Positions 36,866 through 47,502 of a stretch of DNA of 64,000 nucleotides are shown piece after piece (positions within the stretch are counted from its first letter, which is position 1; each line of letters opens with the position of its first letter). The notes beneath the pieces are model-generated. The model searched no databases, had not been told where the DNA came from, and saw only the letters and a program-made list of their open reading frames with translations. This DNA comes from Enterococcus timonensis (GTDB lineage: Bacteria; Bacillota; Bacilli; Lactobacillales; Enterococcaceae). The translations under genes and the position numbers were made by a program. The stretch is from positions 124,001 to 188,000 of the forward strand of contig NZ_FNVY01000002.1 of the NCBI RefSeq assembly GCF_900104595.1, in the 5' to 3' direction.

Positions 36866-37516
36866 ATGAGTATTTCAGATTTTATGAGTAGCGACTTAAT
36901 TACCGTTACTAAAGAAACCAAAATTTTTGATTGTCTCGATTTAATGAAGGAAAACAATCTTCACCGTTTGCCAGTAGTCGATGGTCAAAAACTCGCCGGC
37001 TTAATTACAGAAGGGGTTATCAATGAGGCCTTACCGTCAACCGCGACTAGTTTGTCCGTTTATGAAGTGAATTATTTACTCAATAAAACAACAGCTGAAG
37101 AAATTATGATAAAAAAACTCGTAACAATTTCCCCAGAGGCGCAGCTAGAAGATGGTATTTATGCTATGCGGCAAAATAGTGTCGGCGTCTTGCCGGTGGT
37201 AAAAGAGGATCAGCTAGTAGGAATGATTACGAATAATGATATTTTTGATGCCTTTTTAAATATTTCTAGCTATTTTGAAACGGGAATGATGGTCACGATT
37301 GAAATTAGTCAAGATACGCCAGGCGTTTTAGCGCAAATTACCGCCGTCTTAGCTCAGGCAGGATTCTCGATTTTATCACTTCTTGTTTTGCGGAAAGAAA
37401 AAACATTAGTCGAACTAAGAATGCCAACAACACAAGAAAATAAAGTCAGCCGACTATTAAAAGAGTCCGGCTTTGAAAATATCACCACCCAACTGATAAA
37501 TCCACCGAAAAAATAA
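36866..37516 (+). CDS. CBS-ACT domain protein (AcuB-like)
   Basis: The 216-residue cytoplasmic protein has two CBS motifs, residues about 1-60 (MSSDLITVTKE...LPVVDGQKLAGLITE) and about 77-133 (MIKKLVTISPE...LPVVKEDQLVGMITN), then an ACT-like domain (about 140-205, VTIEISQDTPGVLAQITAVL). CBS pairs bind adenine nucleotides and ACT domains bind amino acids, so it may sense energy state and branched-chain amino acids for the transporter. Streptococci also place such a gene after livF. TTAGGAGGA lies inside the livF end. IS1380 copy 2 begins 14 nt after the stop. Confidence 0.85.
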   Translation: MSISDFMSSDLITVTKETKIFDCLDLMKENNLHRLPVVDGQKLAGLITEGVINEALPSTATSLSVYEVNYLLNKTTAEEIMIKKLVTISPEAQLEDGIYAMRQNSVGVLPVVKEDQLVGMITNNDIFDAFLNISSYFETGMMVTIEISQDTPGVLAQITAVLAQAGFSILSLLVLRKEKTLVELRMPTTQENKVSRLLKESGFENITTQLINPPKK

Positions 37517-37530
37517 AAAATCTTAACTAT

Positions 37531-39202
37531 CCTGAATAATTCATACATTCTATTCGAATGCTCACAAATCGCTTAACAATAATCAAAACACTCATTTTTC
37601 ATTTTCACCCATTAGGTGATGAAAAAAGAACTCCGTTCTGTTATGGTAAAGGTGCTTAAACCAACCAAAAGAAAGGAGTTCTTCTAATGACTAGTTTACA
37701 TGACAATCAAATGAAATTCAATTCAACGATGATAATTTCACACACAGGTGGCTGCTTATCCAGTGATTCAGGGTTAGTTCTAATGAAGGAGTTAATGGAT
37801 ACTCTTCAATTTTCAAAACTAGCAAAGCATTTCCTTCACATAGAGGACAAGCGCAATTATTATACACATGATAACGTGGAAATATTGGAACAACTTATCT
37901 TGCAATTGATTAGTGGTTATTCGGCTGATTCTTCAGCGAATATTTTAAGACAAGACCCTGTATTTCAAGCCATTTTAGGTAAGAAGCAACTAGCCTCTCA
38001 ATCTTCACTTTCTCGTTTTTTTGATCGTTTTATGGAGAAAAATATTCATCAATTGCAAGCGTTAAATCAAGCATTGGTAGATCAAGTACGTTTGATTCGC
38101 AATAACACCGAATTAGTGATTGACATTGATTCCACTCACTCCGATACATTTGGACGTCAAGAACAAACAAATTACAATGCACATTATCAAACCTATGGAT
38201 ATCATCCGCTAGTTGCCTTTGATGGACTAACTGGTGACTTTTTAAAAGCAGAACTACGTCCAGGAAATCAATACACCTCGAAAGGAATAAAAGCGTTCAT
38301 TGAACCATTGCTATCTCATTATATTGAAGCATTACCTACTACAGATATACTCGTACGTGGTGATAGTGGGTTTGCAACACCAGAGGTGTATGAACCTTGC
38401 GAGAATACCAACAGTCACTACGTCATTCGATTGAAAAATAATAACAAGTTAAGCCAGTTGGCAGAACAATTTGTTCAATACGATGACAATCAAAAATGGG
38501 ATGAACAAGAGGTATATTATTTTTCTTCCTTTTACCAAGCACAATCTTGGTCAAAACCTCGTCGTGTCTGCATACGATCGGTTCGCGAGAGTGGTGAACT
38601 TCTCTTTCATCACGCATTTATTGTGACCAATTTATCCGAAAATGTCTCACCTAAAGTTGTCTTCTCTCTTTATGAAAAACGCGGAACGATGGAAAATTTT
38701 ATCAAAGAAGCCAAAACGGGTTTCTTTTTTGACAAGACAGATAGTCCACGTTTTGTAGAAAATCATACGAGAATGATGATAAGCGTTCTTGCTTACAACC
38801 TTGTTAATTTTTTAAAAACGATTGCATTCAAAAAAATAGACCAAGGAATGACTATCCAGACGATTCGTTTACATTTTCTTAAAATTGCTGGAAAACTTGT
38901 TCAAACAGCCAGAAAAATATACCTTAAATTATCAAGCTATCATGTGCAACAAAACGAATTCTATGCAATTTTCAGGCGCCTAAGGCGGTGCCAATAAATC
39001 CTTCCTAACCTTAGAAAAAAAGGATGAAAAATCAAAGGGGTGGAGTCTGCCAAAAAACTGAATTGACTTTCACTTTAATAGCAATAGCCAAGAAAAGTAG
39101 AACAAAAAATTAAATTTTGTTAGAAATAGAGAGAACGTTTAAAGAAACGTCCGTTTTTTTTAAATAACTATTCAAAAAAATTAAGGCTATGAATTATTCA
39201 GG
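37531..39202 (+). mobile_element. IS1380-family insertion sequence, copy 2
   Basis: The complete 1672-bp element runs from CCTGAATAATTCATA at 37531 to TATGAATTATTCAGG ending at 39202. A 5-bp duplication, ACTAT, flanks it on both sides. It is inverted relative to copies 1 and 3. It landed between the CBS-ACT gene and that operon's apparent terminator. Confidence 0.93.
37687..38997 (+). CDS. IS1380-family transposase (copy 2)
   Basis: The protein is identical over all 436 residues to the copy 1 transposase, with the same DDE motifs. Upstream, AAGAACTCC (37626-37634) is perfectly complementary to GGAGTTCTT (37675-37683), which contains the ribosome site for ATG 37687. A second small stem, TCACC (37605-37609) with GGTGA (37615-37619), lies nearer the IS end. 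Both fit protection against transcription from outside. Confidence 0.92.
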   Translation: MTSLHDNQMKFNSTMIISHTGGCLSSDSGLVLMKELMDTLQFSKLAKHFLHIEDKRNYYTHDNVEILEQLILQLISGYSADSSANILRQDPVFQAILGKKQLASQSSLSRFFDRFMEKNIHQLQALNQALVDQVRLIRNNTELVIDIDSTHSDTFGRQEQTNYNAHYQTYGYHPLVAFDGLTGDFLKAELRPGNQYTSKGIKAFIEPLLSHYIEALPTTDILVRGDSGFATPEVYEPCENTNSHYVIRLKNNNKLSQLAEQFVQYDDNQKWDEQEVYYFSSFYQAQSWSKPRRVCIRSVRESGELLFHHAFIVTNLSENVSPKVVFSLYEKRGTMENFIKEAKTGFFFDKTDSPRFVENHTRMMISVLAYNLVNFLKTIAFKKIDQGMTIQTIRLHFLKIAGKLVQTARKIYLKLSSYHVQQNEFYAIFRRLRRCQ

Positions 39203-39216
39203 ACTATTTTTCAAAA

Positions 39217-39259
39217 AAACAAAATTTTTTCTCTTGCCAGAAAAAGTTTTGTTTTTTTT
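39217..39259 (+). terminator. Displaced terminator of the liv operon
   Basis: AACAAAA followed by TTTTTTCT (39218-39232) pairs with AGAAAAA and TTTTGTT (39239-39253) around a CTTGCC loop, then a T run to 39259. It is placed as expected for an operon end but is now separated from the CBS-ACT gene by the 1.7-kb IS. Confidence 0.6.
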
Positions 39260-39329
39260 CTTTTAAGCTGGCTTTCAAAAGTTTTTTTCAAAAAAAACGC
39301 ACAAGAGCAATCTTTTTTGAAAATATTTC

Positions 39330-39358
39330 TTGCCAAGCGTCAATATTTTTAGTACAAT
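39330..39358 (+). promoter_or_regulatory. S10 operon promoter
   Basis: TTGCCA (39330-39335), a 17-nt spacer and TACAAT (39353-39358) form the promoter of the S10-spc-alpha operon, 164 nt before rpsJ. Confidence 0.7.
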
Positions 39359-39364
39359 AACAAA

Positions 39365-39831
<467 letters not shown>

Positions 39832-39862
39832 TTTTAAAAATTAGAAAAATGGAGGTGTACTC

Positions 39863-40492
39863 ATGACCAAAGGAATCTTAGGGAAAAAAGTAGGAATGAC
39901 TCAAATCTTTACTGAAGCTGGCGAATTAATTCCAGTAACTGTAGTCCAAGCAACTCCTAACGTAGTATTACAAGTTAAAACGTTAGAAAACGATGGCTAC
40001 GAAGCTGTACAATTAGGTTTTTCAGATCTTCGTGAAGTTTTGTCAAACAAACCTGCGAAAGGTCATGCTGCAAAAGCAAAAACGGCTCCTAAGCGCTTCA
40101 TTAAAGAATTCAGAGATGTAGAGCTTGCGGAATACGCTGTTGGAGACGAAGTAAAAGTAGATGTATTTTCTGCTGGCGACATCGTTGATGTTACAGGTAA
40201 GTCGAAAGGTAAAGGATTCCAAGGTGTTATTAAACGCTACGGACAATCTCGCGGGCCAATGGCTCACGGTTCTCGTTACCATCGTCGTCCTGGGTCAATG
40301 GGTCCAGTTGCACCAAACCGCGTCTTTAAAAACAAACACTTAGCCGGTCGGATGGGCGGAGATCGTATTACGATCCAAAACCTTGAAATCGTTCGTGTAG
40401 ACGTAGATAAAAATGTTATTTTAGTTAAAGGAAATATTCCTGGCGCTAAAAAATCTCTTATCACAATTAAATCAGCTGTTAAAGCTAAATAA
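39863..40492 (+). CDS. rplC: 50S ribosomal protein L3
   Basis: L3 helps start 50S assembly and reaches toward the peptidyl transferase centre with its central loop. The 209-residue protein begins [16 protein letters not shown] and carries the loop around [19 protein letters not shown]. It is 31 nt after rpsJ, with GGAGGTG before its ATG. Confidence 0.97.
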   Translation: MTKGILGKKVGMTQIFTEAGELIPVTVVQATPNVVLQVKTLENDGYEAVQLGFSDLREVLSNKPAKGHAAKAKTAPKRFIKEFRDVELAEYAVGDEVKVDVFSAGDIVDVTGKSKGKGFQGVIKRYGQSRGPMAHGSRYHRRPGSMGPVAPNRVFKNKHLAGRMGGDRITIQNLEIVRVDVDKNVILVKGNIPGAKKSLITIKSAVKAK

Positions 40493-40517
40493 ACATACAG
40501 GAAGGAGGAACTAAGGA

Positions 40518-41141
40518 ATGCCTAACGTAGCATTATTTAAACAAGACGGTACAAACAATGGCGAAATTAAGTTAAACGACGAAATTTTCGGTATTGAACC
40601 TAATGAAAATGTTGTCTATGATGCCATCATCATGCAACGTGCTTCATTACGCCAAGGAACGCATGCGGTTAAAAATCGCTCAGCAGTTTCCGGTGGTGGA
40701 CGTAAACCATGGCGACAAAAAGGAACTGGTCGGGCACGTCAAGGATCAATTCGCTCCCCACAATGGCGTGGTGGTGGGATTGTCTTCGGACCAACCCCTC
40801 GTTCTTACAGCTACAAACTTCCAAAAAAAGTTCGTCGCTTAGCTATTAAATCAGTTTTATCTCAAAAAGTTTTAGATGAAAAATTTGTGGCAGTAGACAC
40901 ATTACAATTTACTGCACCAAAAACAAAAGAATTCAAACAAGTTTTAACAAACTTAGCTGTAGATTCTAAAGTTTTAGTAGTCTTAGAAGGCGGAAATGAT
41001 TTCGCTGCTTTATCTGCTCGTAACCTTCCAAACGTTTCTGTCGTTGAATTTGACAATGTAAGTGTATTGGATGTTGTTAGTGCCGATAAATTATTGATTA
41101 CTCAAGCTGCTCTTACTCAACTAGAGGAGGTGCTTGCATAA
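40518..41141 (+). CDS. rplD: 50S ribosomal protein L4
   Basis: L4 lines the exit tunnel. The 207-residue protein shows the loop [18 protein letters not shown] that lies near macrolide sites, with no visible insertion or deletion there. In gamma-proteobacteria L4 represses this operon through the leader. Its TAA overlaps the rplW ATG by one base. Confidence 0.97.
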   Translation: MPNVALFKQDGTNNGEIKLNDEIFGIEPNENVVYDAIIMQRASLRQGTHAVKNRSAVSGGGRKPWRQKGTGRARQGSIRSPQWRGGGIVFGPTPRSYSYKLPKKVRRLAIKSVLSQKVLDEKFVAVDTLQFTAPKTKEFKQVLTNLAVDSKVLVVLEGGNDFAALSARNLPNVSVVEFDNVSVLDVVSADKLLITQAALTQLEEVLA

Positions 41142-41431
41142 TGGAATTACTAGACGTCATCAAACGCCCCATCGTCACTGAAGCTTCAATGCTGATCATG
41201 GACGACAAAAAATATACATTTGAAGTAGATACACGCGCTAATAAAACATTAGTAAAACAAGCTGTTGAAAAAGTTTTTGACGTAAAAGTTGAAAAAGTAA
41301 ACATCTTAAACGTGAAACCTAAATTCAAACGTCAAGGTAAATACGATGGATATACACGGAAACGTCGTAAAGCAATTGTTACCTTAACTCAAGATTCAAA
41401 ACAAATTCAAATTTTCGAAGCTGCTGAATAA
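41141..41431 (+). CDS. rplW: 50S ribosomal protein L23
   Basis: L23 sits at the tunnel exit and docks trigger factor and SRP. The 96-residue protein has the typical [11 protein letters not shown] start and the [17 protein letters not shown] loop. It is coupled to rplD by a TAATG overlap, with AGAGGAGG inside the rplD end. Confidence 0.96.
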   Translation: MELLDVIKRPIVTEASMLIMDDKKYTFEVDTRANKTLVKQAVEKVFDVKVEKVNILNVKPKFKRQGKYDGYTRKRRKAIVTLTQDSKQIQIFEAAE

Positions 41432-41465
41432 GCAGTAAATAAACATAAGTAGGAGGGAAAAAGAC

Positions 41466-42299
41466 GTGGCGATTAAAAAGTACAAACCAACCTCAAACGG
41501 TCGTCGTAATATGACAGCTTCTGACTTTGCTGAAATTACAACGCAAACGCCAGAAAAAACGTTACTACAACCATTGAGCAAAAACGCCGGCCGGAATAAT
41601 AACGGACGTATTACAGTTCGTCATCAAGGCGGCGGTCACAAACGTCAATACCGTCTCGTAGACTTCAAACGGACTAAAGATGATGTTGTTGCTCTTGTTA
41701 AAACTATTGAATATGATCCAAACCGTTCAGCAAATATTGCCTTACTTCATTATGAAGATGGTATTAAAGCTTACATTTTAGCCCCTAAAGGATTAGAAGT
41801 AGGCATGCACGTTGTTTCTGGTGTGAATTCTGATATTAAAGTCGGTAATGCATTACCATTAACTAACATTCCAGTAGGTACTGTGATTCATAATATCGAA
41901 TTAAAACCTGGTAAAGGTGGACAATTAGTACGGTCTGCTGGAACTAGCGCTCAAGTTTTAGGGAAAGAAGGCAAATATGTCCTCGTTCGTTTAAACTCTG
42001 GCGAAGTTCGGATGATTTTAGGTACGTGCCGGGCAACAATTGGTTCTGTTGGTAATGAACAACATGAATTAATTAATTTAGGTAAAGCTGGTCGTTCTCG
42101 TTGGTTAGGCAAACGCCCAACTGTTCGTGGATCAGTAATGAACCCTAACGATCACCCACACGGTGGTGGTGAAGGTAAAGCTCCAGTTGGACGTAAAGCA
42201 CCTATGACTCCTTGGGGTAAAGTTGCTATCGGTCTTAAAACTAGAGATACAAAAGCTAAATCCAATAAACTTATTGTGCGTCGTCGTAACGATAAATAA
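41466..42299 (+). CDS. rplB: 50S ribosomal protein L2
   Basis: L2 is needed for subunit joining and peptidyl transfer. The 277-residue protein starts with GTG at 41466 ([14 protein letters not shown]), has AGGAGGG upstream, and contains the conserved C-terminal [15 protein letters not shown] segment with the functionally important His. Confidence 0.97.
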   Translation: MAIKKYKPTSNGRRNMTASDFAEITTQTPEKTLLQPLSKNAGRNNNGRITVRHQGGGHKRQYRLVDFKRTKDDVVALVKTIEYDPNRSANIALLHYEDGIKAYILAPKGLEVGMHVVSGVNSDIKVGNALPLTNIPVGTVIHNIELKPGKGGQLVRSAGTSAQVLGKEGKYVLVRLNSGEVRMILGTCRATIGSVGNEQHELINLGKAGRSRWLGKRPTVRGSVMNPNDHPHGGGEGKAPVGRKAPMTPWGKVAIGLKTRDTKAKSNKLIVRRRNDK

Positions 42300-42329
42300 T
42301 AGCAGAGGAAATCTGAGAGGAGGTTCACC

Positions 42330-42611
42330 ATGGGTCGCAGTTTGAAAAAAGGACCTTTTGCCGATGAGCATTTACTAGTTAAAGTAGCTGCTCAAAAGGA
42401 TGAACAAAAGAAAAAAGTTATTAAAACTTGGTCTCGTCGTTCAACAATTTTCCCTAACTTTGTAGGGTTCACAATTGCTGTATATGACGGACGGAAACAT
42501 GTACCTGTTTATATTCAAGAAGATATGGTTGGACATAAATTAGGCGAATTCGCACCAACAAGAACGTATCGCGGTCATACCGGAGACGATAAAAAAACGG
42601 CTAAACGCTAA
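42330..42611 (+). CDS. rpsS: 30S ribosomal protein S19
   Basis: S19 lies in the 30S head near the A-site tRNA. The 93-residue protein begins [15 protein letters not shown] and has the conserved [25 protein letters not shown] precedes its ATG; it lies 30 nt after rplB. Confidence 0.97.
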   Translation: MGRSLKKGPFADEHLLVKVAAQKDEQKKKVIKTWSRRSTIFPNFVGFTIAVYDGRKHVPVYIQEDMVGHKLGEFAPTRTYRGHTGDDKKTAKR

Positions 42612-42631
42612 GAGCGAGGGGAGGACTTAAT

Positions 42632-42979
42632 ATGGCAGAACAAATTACTTCAGCTAGAGCGACTGCAAATACAGTTCGCACTTCACCTCGCAAAGCTCGG
42701 ATTACCATTGATCTAGTTCGAGGAAAAAGCGTAGGCGAAGCTATTTCTATTTTGAAATTCACACCTAACAAAAATGCCGGCATCATCGAAAAAGTTTTGA
42801 TGTCAGCTATTGCAAATGCAGAAAACAACTTCGACTTAGATGTTGAAAACTTGTTTGTAAAAGAAGCTTTTGTTAATGAAGGACCAACGATGAAGAGATT
42901 CCGCCCACGGGCAAAAGGATCAGCTTCACCAATTAACAAACGGACAAGTCACATCACAGTTGTCGTATCAGAAAAATAA
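42632..42979 (+). CDS. rplV: 50S ribosomal protein L22
   Basis: L22 spans the 50S subunit and shapes the exit tunnel. The 115-residue protein has [16 protein letters not shown] and the tunnel hairpin [18 protein letters not shown], without insertions of the kind linked to macrolide resistance. Confidence 0.97.
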   Translation: MAEQITSARATANTVRTSPRKARITIDLVRGKSVGEAISILKFTPNKNAGIIEKVLMSAIANAENNFDLDVENLFVKEAFVNEGPTMKRFRPRAKGSASPINKRTSHITVVVSEK

Positions 42980-42992
42980 GGAGGGATAAGTA

Positions 42993-43649
42993 GTGGGTCA
43001 AAAAGTACATCCAATTGGTATGCGCGTCGGCATCATCCGTGACTGGGACGCAAAATGGTATGCCGAAAAAGACTATGCAGATTTCCTACACGAAGATTTA
43101 CGTATTCGTAAATTTATCGCAACCAAACTAGCTGATGCCGCTGTGTCCACAGTTGAAATCGAACGTGCCGCAAATCGCGTGAATGTTTCCTTACACACAG
43201 CAAAACCTGGTATGGTTATTGGTAAAGGCGGATCCGAAGTTGAAAATCTTCGTCAAGCTTTAAATAAATTAACAGGCAAAAAAGTTCATATCAATATTAT
43301 TGAAATTAAAAAACCTGATCTTGACGCTAAACTTGTCGGCGAAGGAATTGCTCGTCAATTAGAAAGCCGGGTTGCTTTCCGTCGCGCTCAAAAACAAGCG
43401 ATCCAACGGACAATGCGTTCAGGCGCTCTAGGAATTAAAACTCAAGTTTCTGGTCGTTTAAATGGTGCTGATATTGCTCGTTCAGAAGGTTATTCTGAAG
43501 GAACTGTTCCATTGCATACATTGCGTGCAGATATCGATTATGCATGGGAAGAAGCAGCAACAACTTACGGAAAATTAGGAGTTAAAGTGTGGATTTACCG
43601 GGGAGAAATTCTTCCTGAAAAGAAAAACACTGCGAAAGGAGGGAAATAA
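42993..43649 (+). CDS. rpsC: 30S ribosomal protein S3
   Basis: S3 lies at the mRNA entry channel and helps helicase activity. The 218-residue protein starts with GTG at 42993, has the KH domain motif [12 protein letters not shown], and the C-terminal [22 protein letters not shown] lies upstream, 13 nt after rplV. Confidence 0.97.
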   Translation: MGQKVHPIGMRVGIIRDWDAKWYAEKDYADFLHEDLRIRKFIATKLADAAVSTVEIERAANRVNVSLHTAKPGMVIGKGGSEVENLRQALNKLTGKKVHINIIEIKKPDLDAKLVGEGIARQLESRVAFRRAQKQAIQRTMRSGALGIKTQVSGRLNGADIARSEGYSEGTVPLHTLRADIDYAWEEAATTYGKLGVKVWIYRGEILPEKKNTAKGGK

Positions 43650-43652
43650 TCA

Positions 43653-44087
43653 ATGTTAGTACCTAAACGGGTAAAACACCGTCGCGAATTCCGTGGTAAA
43701 ATGCGGGGCGAAGCAAAAGGCGGTAAAGAAGTAGCATTTGGTGAATACGGTTTGCAAGCCATTGAATCTCATTGGATTACCAACCGTCAAATCGAATCAG
43801 CTCGTGTAGCCATGACTCGTTATATGAAACGTGGTGGGAAAGTATGGATTAAAATTTTCCCTCATAAATCATATACATCCAAACCAATTGGTGTGCGGAT
43901 GGGTTCTGGGAAAGGGGCTCCTGAAGGTTGGGTTGCTCCCGTTAAACGCGGCAAAATTCTTTTTGAAATTGCTGGTGTACCTGAAGAAGTTGCTAAAGAA
44001 GCACTTCGCCTTGCTTCCCACAAATTACCAATCCAAACTAAGATTGTAAAACGTGAAGAAATGGGTGGTGAATCTAATGAAGGTTAA
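43653..44087 (+). CDS. rplP: 50S ribosomal protein L16
   Basis: L16 organises the A-site region of the 50S subunit. The 144-residue protein begins [19 protein letters not shown] and contains [19 protein letters not shown]. The site modified by Arg hydroxylases in some bacteria falls in [13 protein letters not shown]. It begins 3 nt after rpsC and its end overlaps rpmC by 11 nt. Confidence 0.97.
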   Translation: MLVPKRVKHRREFRGKMRGEAKGGKEVAFGEYGLQAIESHWITNRQIESARVAMTRYMKRGGKVWIKIFPHKSYTSKPIGVRMGSGKGAPEGWVAPVKRGKILFEIAGVPEEVAKEALRLASHKLPIQTKIVKREEMGGESNEG

Positions 44088-44268
44088 TGATATCAGAGCA
44101 TTATCCACTACCGAAATGCAAGCTAAAGAAAAAGAATTTAAAGAAGAACTTTTTAACCTTAGATTCCAATTGGCTACTGGCCAATTAGAAAACACGACGC
44201 GAATTAAAGAAGTTCGTACTTCTATTGCGCGGATCAAAACTGTTTTGAAAGAACAACAAGCTAACTAA
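44077..44268 (+). CDS. rpmC: 50S ribosomal protein L29
   Basis: L29 lies beside the tunnel exit. The 63-residue protein starts at ATG 44077 ([15 protein letters not shown]), inside the rplP end, with GGGTGGTG about 7 nt upstream. An earlier in-frame ATG at 44053 would add eight unconserved residues. The core [22 protein letters not shown] is typical by position 30-51. Confidence 0.95.
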   Translation: MKVNDIRALSTTEMQAKEKEFKEELFNLRFQLATGQLENTTRIKEVRTSIARIKTVLKEQQAN

Positions 44269-44293
44269 ATTGGAAAAGGAGGCCATTTAACAC

Positions 44294-44557
44294 ATGTCTG
44301 AAAGAAATCAACGTAAAGTTTATCAAGGACGCGTCGTTTCTGACAAAATGGATAAAACCATTATCGTTGTCGTTGAAACACGTAAAACGCATAAAACTTA
44401 CGGCAAACGTGTAAAATACTCGAAGAAATTCGTCGCGCATGATGAAAACAATTCGGCTAAAATCGGTGATATTGTTACGATTATGGAAACTCGTCCATTG
44501 TCAGCTACGAAACGTTTCCGCTTATTAGAAGTTATTGAAGAATCTGTAGTTATTTAA
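44294..44557 (+). CDS. rpsQ: 30S ribosomal protein S17
   Basis: S17 is a primary 16S rRNA binder of the 30S body. The 87-residue OB-fold protein has [19 protein letters not shown] and the C-terminal [24 protein letters not shown] lies upstream and the gap from rpmC is 25 nt. Confidence 0.96.
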   Translation: MSERNQRKVYQGRVVSDKMDKTIIVVVETRKTHKTYGKRVKYSKKFVAHDENNSAKIGDIVTIMETRPLSATKRFRLLEVIEESVVI

Positions 44558-44578
44558 ATTAAATATTTTCTAGTCTGA

Positions 44579-44962
<384 letters not shown>

Positions 44963-44995
44963 GATAATTCGATCATAAAGGAGGTGCGCTTAAGC

Positions 44996-45319
44996 ATGTT
45001 TGTTAAAAAAGGCGATAAAGTCAAAGTTATTACTGGTAAAGATAGAAATAAAGAAGGCATCGTTTTAGAAGCTTTCCCTAAAAAAGACCGTGTAATTGTT
45101 GAAGGTGTTAACATGATCAAAAAACACCAAAAACCTAACAACGCTGCTCCTCAAGGTGGAATTCTTGAAAAAGAAGCTTCTATCCATGTATCAAACGTTG
45201 CGTTAGTTGATCCAAAAACTGGTGAAGCAACCAAAGTTTCTTACAAAGTCATTGAGGGCAAAAAAGTCCGGGTTTCTAAAAAATCCGGCGAAGTAATCGA
45301 TAATAATTCAGAAGCATAG
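44996..45319 (+). CDS. rplX: 50S ribosomal protein L24
   Basis: L24 is an early 50S assembly protein. The protein has 107 residues from ATG at 44996 ([20 protein letters not shown]), placed 9 nt after AAAGGAGGTG; the in-frame GTG at 44984 lies inside that ribosome site and is rejected. It is slightly longer than the usual 103 residues owing to an extra acidic tail. Confidence 0.95.
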   Translation: MFVKKGDKVKVITGKDRNKEGIVLEAFPKKDRVIVEGVNMIKKHQKPNNAAPQGGILEKEASIHVSNVALVDPKTGEATKVSYKVIEGKKVRVSKKSGEVIDNNSEA

Positions 45320-45337
45320 AAAGGAGGACCTATTGTA

Positions 45338-45880
45338 ATGGTGAACCGCCTAAAAGAAAAATTTACCAAAGAAGTTAGCCCATCATTAGTTGAGAAATTT
45401 AATTACAAATCTGTAATGCAAGTTCCTAGAGTTGATAAGATCGTTATTAACATGGGTGTTGGCGAAGCTGTTTCTAACACAAAAAGTTTAGATAAAGCTG
45501 TTGAAGAATTAACTTTAATTACTGGTCAAAAACCTTTAATTACCAAAGCTAAAAAATCAATCGCTGGTTTCCGTTTACGTGAAGGTATGCCAATTGGCGC
45601 TAAAGTAACTTTACGTGGAGACAGAATGTATGAATTCTTAGATAAATTAGTTAATGTTTCTCTTCCTCGTGTTCGGGATTTCCACGGCGTTTCAAAGAAA
45701 GCTTTTGATGGCCGAGGCAACTATACACTAGGCATCAAAGAACAACTAATTTTCCCTGAAGTAGATTATGATTTAGTAGATAAAGTTAGAGGGATGGATA
45801 TTGTCATTGTGACTACAGCCAATTCTGACGAGGAATCTCGCGAATTGTTGACACAATTAGGCATGCCATTCGTAAAATAA
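45338..45880 (+). CDS. rplE: 50S ribosomal protein L5
   Basis: L5 binds 5S rRNA and contacts P-site tRNA. The 180-residue protein has [36 protein letters not shown] and [25 protein letters not shown] lies upstream of ATG 45338, 18 nt after rplX. Confidence 0.97.
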   Translation: MVNRLKEKFTKEVSPSLVEKFNYKSVMQVPRVDKIVINMGVGEAVSNTKSLDKAVEELTLITGQKPLITKAKKSIAGFRLREGMPIGAKVTLRGDRMYEFLDKLVNVSLPRVRDFHGVSKKAFDGRGNYTLGIKEQLIFPEVDYDLVDKVRGMDIVIVTTANSDEESRELLTQLGMPFVK

Positions 45881-45895
45881 TAGGAGGCGTACTAC

Positions 45896-46081
45896 TTGGC
45901 TAAAAAATCAATGATTGCTAAAAACAAACGTCCAGCAAAACATTCCACGCAAGAATACACGCGTTGTGAACGTTGTGGCCGTCCGCATTCAGTTTATCGT
46001 AAATTTAGACTATGCCGTATTTGCTTCCGTGAACTTGCCTACAAAGGACAAATTCCCGGCGTGAAGAAAGCTAGCTGGTAA
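45896..46081 (+). CDS. rpsZ: 30S ribosomal protein S14, zinc-binding type
   Basis: The 61-residue short S14 has two CxxC pairs, CERC and CRIC, forming a zinc site, so it is the zinc-dependent form rather than the long C-minus paralogue. The start is TTG at 45896 ([13 protein letters not shown]) with AGGAGG upstream. It is 15 nt after rplE. A zinc-free S14 elsewhere in the genome would be expected but is not in this window. Confidence 0.95.
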   Translation: MAKKSMIAKNKRPAKHSTQEYTRCERCGRPHSVYRKFRLCRICFRELAYKGQIPGVKKASW

Positions 46082-46115
46082 GAAAAAAACTCTCAAAAAG
46101 GAGGTAAATCGTCAA

Positions 46116-46514
46116 ATGGTCATGACAGATCCAATCGCAGATTTTCTAACGCGTATTCGTAACGCCAACATGGTGAAACACGAATCCTTAGAAGTGCCTG
46201 CCTCAAAAATGAAACATGATATTGCTGAAATCTTAAAAAGTGAAGGCTTTATTAAAAGTGTCGAATATATCGAAGATGACAAACAAGGCATCATCCGTGT
46301 TTTCTTGAAATATGGAAGAGACGATGAACGGGTCATCACGAACTTAAAACGGATTTCAAAACCAGGTCTTCGGGTCTATGTGAAAGCCAATGAAGTTCCC
46401 AAAGTGTTAAATGGTTTAGGAATTGCTATCCTTTCAACATCTGAAGGAGTAATGACTGACTCTCAAGCACGCGCTAAAAATACTGGTGGCGAAGTTCTCG
46501 CCTACGTTTGGTAA
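46116..46514 (+). CDS. rpsH: 30S ribosomal protein S8
   Basis: S8 is a primary 16S rRNA binder and in E. coli represses the spc operon. The 132-residue protein begins [20 protein letters not shown] and ends with the conserved [16 protein letters not shown] lies upstream; a second ATG at 46122 is a possible start. Confidence 0.97.
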   Translation: MVMTDPIADFLTRIRNANMVKHESLEVPASKMKHDIAEILKSEGFIKSVEYIEDDKQGIIRVFLKYGRDDERVITNLKRISKPGLRVYVKANEVPKVLNGLGIAILSTSEGVMTDSQARAKNTGGEVLAYVW

Positions 46515-46541
46515 TATCTAATATTTAAGGAGGTGTCATAA

Positions 46542-47078
46542 GTGAGCCGTATCGGAAATAAAATCGTTGAGCTCCCTGCAGGTGTTTCTGTAGATATGAA
46601 TGGTCAAGAAGTGACTGTTAAAGGTCCAAAAGGCGAATTAACAAGAACTTTCTCACCAGACATTACCATCAACGTCGACGGAAACGTCGTAACTTTTACT
46701 CGTCCTAACGACGAAAAAGAAATGAAAACTATCCACGGAACAACTCGTGCCTTGTTTAACAACATGGTTATCGGTGTTTCTGAAGGATTCCAAAAAGGAT
46801 TAGAACTTATTGGGGTTGGGTATCGTGCCCAATTACAAGGCTCTAAATTAGTTTTGGCTGTCGGCTACTCTCACCCAGTGGAAGTTGTTGCGCCAGAAGG
46901 AATTACTATTGAAGTTCCTGCAAATACGCAAGTACTAATCAAAGGTAGTTCAAAAGAAGCTGTTGGACAATTAGCTGCCAATATTCGTAGCATTCGTCCG
47001 CCAGAACCTTATAAAGGCAAAGGGATTCGCTATGTTGGTGAATTCGTACGTCGTAAAGAAGGTAAAACTGGTAAATAA
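46542..47078 (+). CDS. rplF: 50S ribosomal protein L6
   Basis: L6 stabilises the sarcin-ricin region and factor-binding site. The 178-residue two-domain protein starts with GTG ([15 protein letters not shown]) and has the C-terminal [14 protein letters not shown] motif. AAGGAGGTG lies upstream. Confidence 0.97.
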   Translation: MSRIGNKIVELPAGVSVDMNGQEVTVKGPKGELTRTFSPDITINVDGNVVTFTRPNDEKEMKTIHGTTRALFNNMVIGVSEGFQKGLELIGVGYRAQLQGSKLVLAVGYSHPVEVVAPEGITIEVPANTQVLIKGSSKEAVGQLAANIRSIRPPEPYKGKGIRYVGEFVRRKEGKTGK

Positions 47079-47124
47079 AGCCAGTTGATCAAGTATTCAA
47101 CAAAATATTAAAGAGGTGACCAAA

Positions 47125-47481
47125 GTGATTACAAAACCAGATAAAAATAAAACACGTCAAAAAAGACATCAACGTGTCCGTAATAAAATCTCTGGTACTA
47201 GTGAGTGCCCACGCTTGAACGTTTTCCGTTCAAATACTAACATCTACGCTCAATTAATTGATGACGTAGCGGGTGTGACACTGGCGAGTGCCTCTACCTT
47301 GGATCCAACCGTTACTGCTGGAACAAAATCCGAACAAGCTGCTGCTGTCGGCAAATTAATTGCCACTCGTGGCGTGGAAAAAGGCGTGAAAGTTGTCGTC
47401 TTTGACCGGGGCGGATATTTATATCACGGTCGGGTAGCTGCTTTAGCAGATGCTGCTCGCGAAAACGGACTAGAATTTTAA
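47125..47481 (+). CDS. rplR: 50S ribosomal protein L18
   Basis: L18 brings 5S rRNA into the 50S subunit. The 118-residue protein starts at GTG 47125 ([19 protein letters not shown]), 9 nt after AGAGGTG; a longer in-frame start at 47116 lies over the ribosome site. The [12 protein letters not shown] motif is present. Confidence 0.95.
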   Translation: MITKPDKNKTRQKRHQRVRNKISGTSECPRLNVFRSNTNIYAQLIDDVAGVTLASASTLDPTVTAGTKSEQAAAVGKLIATRGVEKGVKVVVFDRGGYLYHGRVAALADAARENGLEF

Positions 47482-47502
47482 GGAAAAGGAGGAATACCAT
47501 TC

